Translations under genes and position numbers: made by a program
The notes under the pieces: model-generated
Databases searched by the model: none
Told to the model about the DNA's origin: nothing
What the model saw: the letters and a program-made list of their open reading frames with translations, nothing else
Assembly: GCA_902728285.1 (NCBI GenBank)
Contig: CACVBU010000050.1
Coordinates: 2,638,060-2,702,059 of the forward strand
Direction of reading: 5' to 3'
Length of the DNA stretch: 64,000 nucleotides
Origin: Clytia hemisphaerica
Taxonomy: Eukaryota > Cnidaria > Hydrozoa > Leptothecata > Clytiidae
In this document: positions 39,001 to 51,000 of the stretch, piece after piece
Position numbering within the stretch: position 1 is the stretch's first letter
Layout of the letters: the number at the start of each line of letters is the position of its first letter

Positions 39001-42000
39001 CACAACCATCTTGAAGACTTTGCTGGTCGCAAATGATAATCGAAAGCAAAACTTAAAATTCACAACTATGCGGGAAGCTCATTTTCCCCCGTTTTGCTTT
39101 AAACTTGCTTTTGATTGGTCTATGAATTTGGGCGATTGATTTACCGCCTTGGCGGAATAAACACACAACCATAATAAATAAATTCAACAGGGCAGCGGTG
39201 TAGCAATTAATTTCAACTGGGAGTCCTCTCTTCTGTGCCAAGCACTGGCAGTGTTTTTTAAACTTTAAAACAATGTTAAATGAAGACCAGATTGATCTGT
39301 TTGTTATGGCTGTGCAAGTTGTGACGAGAGTGTGCACAGCATGTTGTGTAACTTGACGGGAGCCCGCTTTCTGCAAGTCTGATAAGAGATATCTATAAAC
39401 TGTTATCACCATTCATTCCATTCCATCATTCAGTCAAAATGTGCGCCAAGGTTAGAAAAGGTTAGAAAAACACAATCTGCGTCCGGAACTACGTGAAAAA
39501 TAGTTTGATCAATTTCAACAAGAACTGTATATATTAATATTAATATAAATGATCAAATTCCAAAGACCATTTGTCATAATTTTGCAAGTCCAATAATAGG
39601 AGATGTGATATCATTCATCATTTGGTTCCCGTCATCTGATTTACGGTTACGAGCTGGAGAGTCGGAAAGCTTTTCCGCTGCTTTGCTGGATTTCCACTGT
39701 TGACCTCTGCACGCTCTGTGTTTAAAAGTTTTCAAATCGAAGTAGAGAGCCGCATGCTAATGGAGAGTAAACCGAAAACACCATAACAATTTATCCACGT
39801 TTTCTCAATTTTAAAATTCAGATCAGTCCACACGAATTCCCTTTCAACAAGATGTATAGCTGCTTCTTAACAGAAAAATATTTTCGACTGACCGGCCGAA
39901 CGACTCCCACTTTTTAAAGTAGAAATGACGGGAACCAAACAGTTTTTTGCGATTCGCCTTTATCACAAACACGTCGTCCAAGTCCAAAAAAGCACGATTG
40001 CATCCAGTCTTTATATCAAATTTATACAGTAGCTGTACTTTTGTAAACTTTATCAAATCCCAATAACATTATAACAACATCAATTCCCCTAGAGGCAAAC
40101 AAGAAAAAAATATATGTTTTTATTGCAAAAACTATTAAAAAGCAGCAATAAAAAGTATATATCAGAAAATTCAACATAAACAAAAACTTGAGCAAACGGC
40201 TTTAAACCTTCAAAGGATATAGAAAAAGAATCCCCTTGATGAAAATCATGTGTTTGATTTGCCGAGTTAAAAAAATAAATGACAGAAATTGAAGCTTGCA
40301 ACAGATTTACACTGGAGATACTTTGGTACAACACTAACTTATCACATCTGACTATCGCTTCAGCCGCCGCCGCGAATTTTTTTTCCGTCAACGAACGAAG
40401 ACCTACGCTAGCGGCCGAATACCTTTAAAACTTTAATGTGCGGTTTTCCAGCGGCCGAAGACCTACAAATTTAATGTGCGATCAGTTTTCAGCGGCCGAA
40501 GACCTACACAAACGGCCGAAAACCTGCAAAACTTAGAAATTTGAGAATCTAAATCTGAGCCAGCGGACGAATACCTTTCTTTGCCGCATGAAATTTTTTC
40601 GCACCAAACTGCCGTTTAAGCAATAAATTCTTAATATTTCGAGAAATAAATTCTTTTCGTGATAAGTCACATGAAAACATAATGGTACTCTTGTAAACAT
40701 GGAGAGGGATTTGATTGCTGATATTTTTGAGGAAATCGAATCAAAGTACGAAATTGTTACATTTTCTTGTGATGAAAATCATGAAACTGATATTGAGATA
40801 AAATGTGATATATCTTTCAGCACAGATCTCAAAAATTTTATTGAAACCTACTCAAAATACACGGGTGAAACCTTGAAAATTAGGACCCAAAAAAAGAACA
40901 CCTGAGATGAGTATCTATTCGGAGCGAGTGTTTTATAGATGCTACCACGAACACAAGGTACGAAAAGACAAGAGATGTCAAGTCAATATTGGAGAAGAAA
41001 CCAACCAAAAGATTCAGGAATACTTTTTGTCCCTTTCAGATGTCGGTTAAGATACTTAAAAGTGATTCTAATGAACAACCAACTCCATTTAGATGTACCA
41101 TAGATATAGAGCATAAACACAATCACCCCGTGAATTCTCTTCATGCTTTAAGCTTTAAATTAATTTCAGAGGAAACGCAAAATTATATCAAAAAGCTATT
41201 TGAATCTGGTATGACTCCATCACAAGCGTATGCTGAGTTTCTAGGTGAATTTCGTAGGAAATGTGCTACCGAGTACCATTATGTTTTCATGTGACTTATC
41301 ACAAAAATAATTTATTTCACGAAATATTAAAAATTTATTGCTTGAATGGCAGTTTGGTGCGAAAAACTTTCATGCGGCAAAGAAAGGTATTCGTCCGCTG
41401 GCTCAGATTTAGATTCTCAAATTTCTAAGTTTTGCAGGTCTTCGGCCGTTTGTGTTGGTCTTCGGCCGCTGAAAACTGATCGCACATTAAATTTGTAGGT
41501 CTTCGGCCGTTAGCGTAGGTCTTCGGCCGCTGGAAAACCACGCATTAAAGTTTTAAAGGTATTCGGCCGCTAGCGTAGGTCTTCGTTCGTTGACGGAAAA
41601 AAAATCCGCGCCGCCGCCATCTTGAAACTACATTATGATCTGTAAAAACAACGCACGCTAAAAGTACGCAAAAAGTTAACCCGATCGGAAGAAAGTTTAG
41701 AAATCAAAGTGAGATCGGAAAATCGGATTTTTTTTTGCCTTCTTATGATGATGCTGATGATGGAAGAAAATTTTACCTATTTGAATGCTCAGCTTAGGCT
41801 GACCAATGAAGCAAAAAATGTCTCAAAAGGGCGCCAAATTCTGCATGGCCACCAAAGATCAGTAAGGAGCGTCATCAATGTTTAGAGACTTTATATCTTA
41901 TTCAGTCATACAGTCTGTGTATGATCTTTTAAATAACCAAATGTGATTGTTAACAATTTACAAGCCTACAAACATCAATTGTGATTAGATATAATAACTA

Positions 42001-45000
42001 AACTATAAACAAGAAAGGATACCATAGTTCATGTACACGTTTTTTTATAAGAACAAACTTTATAAGAATATAAGTCTTCGATGGTCATGATATTAAGAAC
42101 ATTTTAAGGCTTTGCAGGCTCTGAAACACCCGATTTCTTAGGAAAATGGACAAAAATGATCACTAAATGATGAAAATAAGAACATGTTAACATTTTATGG
42201 CTTTAAAACTCAAAAGGCTTAAAAAACTTTGAATGTTCTTATAAAAAGACGTGTATTGTCCCCATAATTATCTATCTACAAATTATTTAGTTGGACAGAA
42301 AAAAAAAGAATGGTGTTTATTATTTATTTAGACCATAGTATACACTACTTGGCACTAATTTTTCAAAGTAATTCAATTATAAATCATCACGTCTTTCTGT
42401 ATTGATATTTTGTCTTTTTTTTTTTCATTTGAATTAATCTCTAATCATTAAATTTGTTTCAAGGCTAGATATATGCTCTATCAAATGAGCACATTGCATA
42501 GCAATTTTTGTGTTATTTAGAATGTGATGAATAATGCAATGCAATAATGGCAATTCATGATATGCACCACTGGAGAGTCTTCTGAGAAATTTTAAAATTT
42601 TACACTCAAAACGTCACTTAAACAATAGAAAAAGATGTATTGGGTGGGAAAAAAACAACAGAAAAGTTGCATAATTTCGTGAAGTCATTGCATTGGTGCA
42701 TATCATGTATTTCAAACAAAATTTAAACAAATGATGTCATCACAAATCCGTTGATAATTCATCCGGTTGGCGTGATAAGTTGGGTCGGGCATTTATTTAG
42801 CCTTGAAACAATATTGATGATTAGAGACTAATTCAAGTGAAAACAAAACAAGACAACTTTAGAGATATCATTTTTTCTTGGTTGAATGAGATGTCACTTG
42901 TAGTTCAATGTGTTCAGTTGAAGTTGCCTTCATGTCTGATGTTGATTTTTTGCTTTCACCGTTTGAAACCTTGACCTGTTTTTGTGTTGTCTTTCTTTTT
43001 TGTTCTCTACATTTACAAATGTCTTTGAAGAAATACAGGAAGGAATTAGCAGCACTGTTTGTCAGCAGGAGAACATTGGGTAGAAAGGATGTTTTGTCGT
43101 CTGATGACAAACTCATTACTGCATAGTGTAACGTGAAAGCGATGAAACAAGCTGGGACGAGGACACTAAGCAAACTGACTCTTCGTCGGATATGCTCTTG
43201 TTGAGCATTTCGGACAAAATATATGATGGCGGAATACATGATGACCAGAGAGACGGCAGCAACGATAAGACAATAAGCAAGGAGGTTTTCTTTTGTGGTG
43301 ATTCTTTTCATTATTTGTGGTGGTGGTGGGGGAGGTTTTCCGTCTTTTCTACCTTTTCTACCTTTTCTACCTGGTGGTGGAAGTGGTGGTGGAGGTGACG
43401 TGCTTTTTCTTCCACTTTTCTCCCGGTCTTGGTGGACATCAAATGGTTGTACCAACGAATAGAGAGTTGTTTCATTAACCAGTCGAGCAGTTTCCTTCGA
43501 CGTCTGTGTTGTGTTGTATTGCGATGTGTTTTCAATTCTCCAAGATACGTTTTGATATGAAATCACTCCAAAAGGCTTTTTCTCGTGCACTTTTGGGAGC
43601 TGTTCGTCGTAAATTTTAAACAAGCCCAAGCCTATAAACGACAAAACCCAGACCAGAAAGAGTGTCCGGTATAACTTTCCTTTTGTAACCACCGTATTGT
43701 GTTGAAAAGGCCTGGCAACTGCGAATAATCGGTCTGCTCCGATGAGAAGAAGATGGAAAATTGAAACCAACATGAAGAATAGTTTGGCATCAATTATGAT
43801 GAAAACACTTGTCCAACTCGACTTTGAGACCTCGTAAATTTGAACCAGTTGAAATGCGCCGTTCAAGATTCCATGAAGAAGGTCAGCTATTGACAAACTC
43901 AAAAGTACAGTTTCCAAATTTTTCTTGTTTCTTCGACGTTTAATGAGACAGATCTCGACAGCATTGACTATTACAATAAGCACAGAAATACCAAGCTCAG
44001 TGCTTTTTTTTATCACCGTTTCTTTGGACATCGCTGGAGATGTTTGGAGACACCGAGCTGTATCTTCTTGTGATGAAAAAGCCTAGAACACTGACGACCT
44101 CGAATCTTATTATTTAACGAATTCGTAGCTGCATCGGCTTTTATGGCTTGTATGAATGACAATGGCGAAATAGACCTTTTCTTTTTGCTTATTTTCATCT
44201 AACATTGACTTTAGTTATACTGCCGAGAGAAAAAAAAACAATGAAACCTTTTGTTACCGCAGTATAACTTTTTTGTGTACACGTTTTTTATATAAGAACA
44301 AAAGGTTTAGATGGCCAAAATATTAAGAACAAGTCAAGAACATTTTAAAGGTTAATGGACCCTAAAAGTTAAGAACACCCGAAGGCTTCAAAATATGATG
44401 TTTAAAGCTTTACCAGCGTGAATTTCTTTGATCTTGCTTAGTTAGTAAAGAGAATCATCTACCCACTGAGTACACTCCGATCCATCAATCAAAATCACCC
44501 TCGAAAGTGCTAATTCATCTAAAGTAAGGGTTCAGACCATATTGAGAAACTAGGTTTTTGGGAGCATTTGGTAAGCTTTAGCGGCGCGAATTTCTTTGAT
44601 CTTATGAAGCTGGCAAAGAGAATTTTGATCAACAACTTACAACGCAAAACTACTTTTTTTAACACTTCAAGCGATCAAGAAAGGCTAAAAAAATCATCAA
44701 TCTTCAACGCCGCGTTAAAAGCCTCCAATAAAAACAAAGACAAATAGCGACTAAAATTGGGTAAAAATGAATCGTTTTGAGCAAATACACGTGTTCTTTT
44801 AAAGAACATCCAAAATTCGGATGCTCTTAACTTTTCGATTTGCCTAAAAATGTTCTTAACATGTTCTTGATTTCACCATTTAGTCTGTATTTTTGCCTCT
44901 TTTCCTAAGAAGTTGGCTGCTTTTAAGTCCGCAAAGCCTTAAAATGTTCTTAACTTGTTCTCAACACTTTGGCCATCGAAGCCTTATGTTCTTATATAGT

Positions 45001-48000
45001 TTGTTCTTATAAAAAACAACGTGCAAAAAGATTTTTTTGATTCTTCAAACGATTAAACTACTTTTAAAAATCATCAATCTTCAACGTGTTGAAACCCTCG
45101 ATTAGTTTGGAACAATCTTTAAAACTCAAGAAGTTAGGAACATCCAAAGGCTTCAAAAATTTTGAATGCTCTTATAAAAAACGTGTAGTCTCTTAAGCTT
45201 TAGCGGCGCGAATTTCTTTGATCTTTCTAAGTTAGTAAAGAGGTGGGCCTTTTTTTTAATTAATTTTCGAGATTTTTTCGACTTTTTTGTTACAATGTTT
45301 GAGTGTTTCATTTTGGTAAAATAAAAATCTGTAAAAAATAACTATGTCACAGTGTGGATGTAAACCACACTGAAACGACCGCCTTCCATCACGCAATCAC
45401 GCACCACGCTTATCTGATATTCCGATGGCGTATTGGCGGCCGCCCACGCTAAAGCTCTAAAGGAGCGGGCCAATATCCCGAAAATATTGAAAATTTTCCC
45501 GACCTTCAGAGCTTTAGCGTGTCGGAAGAAAATTTCTACATCGGGTGCCAGATTAACACCACGCTCGCGAAAGAGCGCGTGCACATTATTAACGCTTACA
45601 TGTCATGTACCAGATAAACATGTCATCTCCAGTACATTTTAGATTATTCATTGAAAACAGATTACAATATAGTCATTTTTCATGTCTTGATTATTCAATT
45701 CCGAATAAAAGACATTCAGGGATTACATAGTGTGCAACCCCCCCCCCAGAATAATGGGGGGGGTTTGATGTTTCGGGTCGGAAATTTCCAGGTGGGATTT
45801 GAAAATTTTCAGGTTTTAGGTGGGAGAAACAAGCTAAGGTGGGGATTAATTTCTTTAGGTGGGATTTTTGGTGTTTTGATAAAAGTTAATGTTAGTTTTT
45901 TCTTATTTCCAATTTAATTATAATTTTTTCTAAATTTCATATTCTATAAATAATTCTTTTGCTATACTAAACTTTTCTCCTTTTTATCATTAAACAGTAA
46001 GAATTTTTGTTTAGTTCCTCGAATTAGTATAATTTTTCGTGGGGATAGCATTTTTAGCTGGGATCTGGGAGTTTGGATTGAGGGTGGGAATTTTAGGGTT
46101 AGGTGGGACCTAAATTTTTAGGTGGGACCTGGAACCCCCTTGCACACTATGGGGAAAAAAAAGAGAAACACCTGGGTAATCTAGTTAAAAAAACCGAAAG
46201 TAAATGGTAGACAAAGTATAAATAAGCCAAGGCAAAACGAGATTAGCGTACCACTATGAAAGAAACCGCCTCCGGCGATCGAAAAACAAATAAAAAAAGA
46301 ATTATCTAAAAAGCTCTTCCGGTTTTTGAGTTATTTTGAATTAAACTTTTGTTTTAAACAATAGAATTAAATGAAAACGAGGCCGGGCTGTATGTTTCGA
46401 TTTTTATTAGACATTTGACCATGCATAAACATAGCCATATACAGTGATAGAAAAGAGATTTTGAGCTCAAATTTTCAGGATTGATTCGTCTCTATAATAC
46501 AATCATAAATAAATTTTGTTGTGATTTGAAAACCATAAAAAAATAGCAACATCTCGGGAATGGTCTATCTAAGTGTCAAAAAACAAATAATTAATCAGGT
46601 AAAATTGCATAACTACCCGGACAAAAATGGTGTAGAGCTGTAATTTTACACAGAGGTCCAGGAATATGTTAGGAATCACCAAAAAAAGCCCCACCGATTC
46701 AATTAAATGAAATTGTTTAAAAACCATTACTTAAACATGTCTCGGATTAATAACACGATAAAATAATTAGTTTTTGATAATTTTGCACAAAAAAACAGCC
46801 TGGCTGAGTGCAAAATCCCGTGCAAAATGCTAGTCTCTATCTAATGTTAAATTTTTCGTGAAATATTTCGAATTATCTGAAAAACTTGGAACAAACAGAG
46901 TTGTTGGTATAATATTTTTATTTTTTCTATTCTTTATTTATCGTTAGTACGAAACAAAATAGTACAAAAAGACTAATCAAAACCAACATGACAATATAAT
47001 ATTTACTGAATAGTAAATAATATTATAAAAATTAAAATATTAAAATCATTAAAATATTGAACACAGTTTGCAAGAACAATATATTTTTGTTTTCAAAATT
47101 TTGGTTTTATAGCTCTCTACTGAGTCTGATGTTTTAATCTCATTTGGCAGTCTATTCCAAGCCTGTCATGTCTGATAATTGAAGGTGTTCAAGCAAACTG
47201 CATTTTTTGGTAGAGGAAGTTTGATTTGAGCGCCTCTTCTGAGTTTTGGAACATGTGGGGAATCCACATCCTCATCCTCGTTCTCAGTATCACGCTGGAT
47301 GATTTCAAAATGGTTCCAGCTTAATTTATTTCCAATATTGTTGACGCTCTTATAAACTTCCACTAGCACGAGTTGGAGATTTTGAGTATGAATGGACACA
47401 CAATTTGCTTCGACCAAAAGCTCATCATAATCAAGATGGAAAAGATTTTGCTTAGCCCTAAGGGCTCTGTAATGAGCTTCAGTCAAAAGATTGTGGGCAA
47501 TCTTACTGCAAAACATCCCAATGAGAGGGCAATATTTAAAAGTAGATAATATAAAACTATTAAATATTAAGTCTGCCTGCTCTTGGTTCAGATATGATCT
47601 AATTTTGAGGATAGTTTTAATTTTATGAGAGGCTTTGTTACATAGATCCTGAATATGAGGATAAAATGATAAAGCACTGTCGATTGTTACACCAAGAAGT
47701 TTAACACATCTCAGCTAGTCATGATCTAGTCAATTTAAAACCTAGAGTTAAAATTGTACAAAATTTTATACAAATTTTGGTGTTTTGCTTAGTAATTCCA
47801 AAGATGATCTTCCTTGAAAGTTGTGCATGGTGCAAAGCAATAGGCTCATAGGAGATTTTTCTACACATTACGTCTTATCAGGCTGCAACATTTAATGACC
47901 CTAATTCACGCTTCTTTCACCATATACTATGCTTTCACTATTTAAGAAATATGAATGTTGAAATTGGTCAAAAAGTTGAGAATATCACCAGATAAAATTT

Positions 48001-51000
48001 GACAATTGAACCTAAATTTGTCTTTTTACCTTTAAATTGAGTTTCATTAATTTCAATTGTTTTTCTTTTATAGATGGTTTTTTGGAAGGCGACCGGAATT
48101 TGTGGATCCCAGGGTTGTTGCCAAAGGGGAAGGGCGAGAAGGTAAGGCATGATAGTTCAATTGTTCACTGGAATTGCTATGCACGTTTCTTTTTCATAGG
48201 AGCAATATGACAACGAAACCAAATAACGCAGAAATTACCATAGAAGTCAGGTTAGATAGCGATAGGCAATATATTGAAGTGATGCATTTTGATAGCGAGC
48301 GAATTTTATTTGCCTTTTTCGGATAATTGATTCATTTTCATTATCGAAGAAAGAGAAGGAGAAGATTTTAATTGGGTGATTTTATAAAATAAAAGTTTTA
48401 CCGGGGTACGTAATAATTAGGACATTTTGAGTGGGGTATCTTTTTGTCGTGGGTTAACTTTTTATAATTTTCAATAGGGTCATTTTTTAACTATTATATA
48501 TATAGATTCTGGTGGGGTGAGTGATTCGTCCAGTGGGGCGGAAAAATGGGCCACTTTTTGAAGAATTTTTCACTGGGTCATAGAGACAGGGGTGTTATCC
48601 CTGAAACACCCTAACTTCTTTCCTATCGTCAAAACCCTAGACACTAAAAAGTGTGTCGGAGGGTGGGACTTTTCATGACGTTATGATTATAAATTAAAAT
48701 CATGATTCCAAAAGACTCTGTCATTGAGCTGCATTTCCACATAAACAACGATACTTCCTGTAGAAGGTCACATCCTTTAAGATATCTAGATATTCAAAGA
48801 AAGGTCTTGTTGTTTACGTTTTTAAGTTCCTCAATGTGTTTTATTTGTTTTCTTTAGATTCCTTTATTGTTCCCCTTCTGAGCCAAAGTGACAAATGGAA
48901 CTCTGATATTTTTAAAATCTAACTCTGACTCATTATAAGACAGAAAGTTTGAATTATAATTAAAGGGTAATAAGTCTGGACAAAAATTCCACGAAACAAC
49001 TATATTATGGATTCGAACCTCTCACATTTTGTATTTCTCTCTCCATTTATTTATTCTGTTAATATTTAGTGTTTCTGTAGCTGTTTAATGTGGAATCCGT
49101 TATTTGTTAGTTCTTGTTGTTTATTCTCATAATATTATTACTTTACCATATGCCTTGGCAAGAATCTAGTACTATAAGTTTAATAATAGCATGTGACAAG
49201 TTGAGGTTACCTATAACCTTTTTCGGAATCAGAAATTTGGTCTTTTTGTGTCAATAGTTGAGAAATGGAAATTTTTGTTGCAGAAAATATTATTTATTAT
49301 CGTTTGTTATTGATATTATTAATTTAAAAATACTCAAATAATACAAAAGTTAATAACATTTAGGCTCCTAGAAATGAAAGTAAATAAATGATTTTTTTTA
49401 ACGAATTGTCAATAACCTTTAAAAAATGTCCAACGGTGTGGTTTAGAGAAAATATTCCCCTCGAAAATTGCGACCAAAGCAAACAAATTGAAAGCTTCAA
49501 AACAAAGTTTAAAAGTCTTCATGTCTCAACTATTTAATACATGACTCTTCCGAGACAGAAGTTGACACATTCCCAATATTCTCCTGTCAGAATATGTTTC
49601 ATCAAAGAGACTGGGATTTGAGCGTGGTGGTAAACAATGTAAGGGATTGGGTCCGAGCTATCCCACAATGCCTCATACCCAAACACCAAAATCTTGAAAA
49701 AATCCATCATGTTCCTTTTCAAAGTGAGCATGCGGAAGAATTCTTGGTAAAACCAATAAGTGAATATGTTCGGATTAGGTTGTAGTGGCTTTGAAAAATG
49801 GATTTGCGTTTCTTCGAAAAGTGAGAGAAGACTTCTTTCGAAACTCTTGGTGTCGATATAGTTGACCAATGAGGAATGGAACCGAGGATTACATTCCAAA
49901 CAATAGATATCACCCATTTTGTCCTCGATGAAATCAAAACAAACAGCTCCTGTTAAATTTGTTTTGCGACAAAAGTCGGTCACCCATTTTGTGATTTTTG
50001 GATGCTGAATGACGTCATAATCGACCTGGATTGGCGAGGAATGAGCTAAGTTGAGTTGAACAATTTCTCCATCTTTTGAGAGAAGATTGGCTGATAATTC
50101 GGTACCGTGAATATATTCTTGAGCAAAGAAAATCTCATCGCGAAAACTTTTCATGAAGTTTTTTATTTGTGTTAAATCGGCCGGTATTCGTTCAAAAGAG
50201 TTCCGGAATACGGACGAACATGCGGACGGTTTAAAGAAAAAGAAGCGGTCCTGAAAATAACCATCGCTAGCCATGCTGTAGAGCTTCTCTTCAGAATCAA
50301 CAAATTCGGGAACCGATAAACCATATTCTTTACATTTCCTCATGAAATCGATTTTCTCATCTAACTGTTTGATTTGTGTGGGATTTGACACCAAACATTT
50401 AATATTTTGTTGTGTAAGATATTCACCGATGCGAGCGTCAGCCATAGCGTAATCTTTCTTAATGACGGGTATGAAATAATCAACTTTCTCATGAACACCT
50501 ATGTTGATGACTTGTTGAACATATTCAGTTTGGTTTGAAGACACTGAATATACTTTACTCACATATCTGGACCATCTCAAGACAGACCAAGGACCAACCC
50601 AATCTGCAATTATAACTGTATGTCCAGCTTTTCCAAGCGCCCGGATTATATGAACGGCTTTGGTTGCTGTATCACCAGTGATCAAAATTCTACGTCTCAA
50701 ATGTCCTGGCAGCAAATTCTCCTCGTATTTTTTACGCCCAAACAGCCAGAAAACCAAAGACCAGAAAATACACAACGGTGTTAGCCATAGTATAATTGCA
50801 AGATAGAAAACACAGAATAATCGTCTTTTTAATTTTTCAGATAACATTGTTTCTGTTGCCTTTTCCGCTTGCTGTCCTTAGATGATATGAAATAGCACAC
50901 AAAATCTTTTTGAGAGTTTTTTTAAGTGTGTTGTTTAAGTCTCGCTACATACAAAATTCTTTCAAAGAGTGTTATTGTTTGGCTTTTGTAATTGTAATTG

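Larger units (their letters stand above)
38577..41810 (-). repeat. Right arm of the giant inverted repeat
   Basis: Reverse complement of 31780-34858. It lacks about 1.1 kb present in the left arm and has gained a 1,238-base MULE at 40372-41609. Near 38665 it also keeps about 50 bases lost from the left arm between two TGTTTCA words. Confidence 0.9.

Noticed and set aside
47166-47516. 116-codon minus-strand protein as a host gene
   Set aside because: It is the reverse-transcriptase tail of a truncated LINE. The same frame continues upstream and, past one stop, downstream with LINE motifs.
49005-49030. GGATTCGAACC, which resembles a tRNA T-arm on the minus strand
   Set aside because: The neighbouring bases do not form a T-stem (GAGAG against CATAA), and no anticodon or acceptor stem is present.
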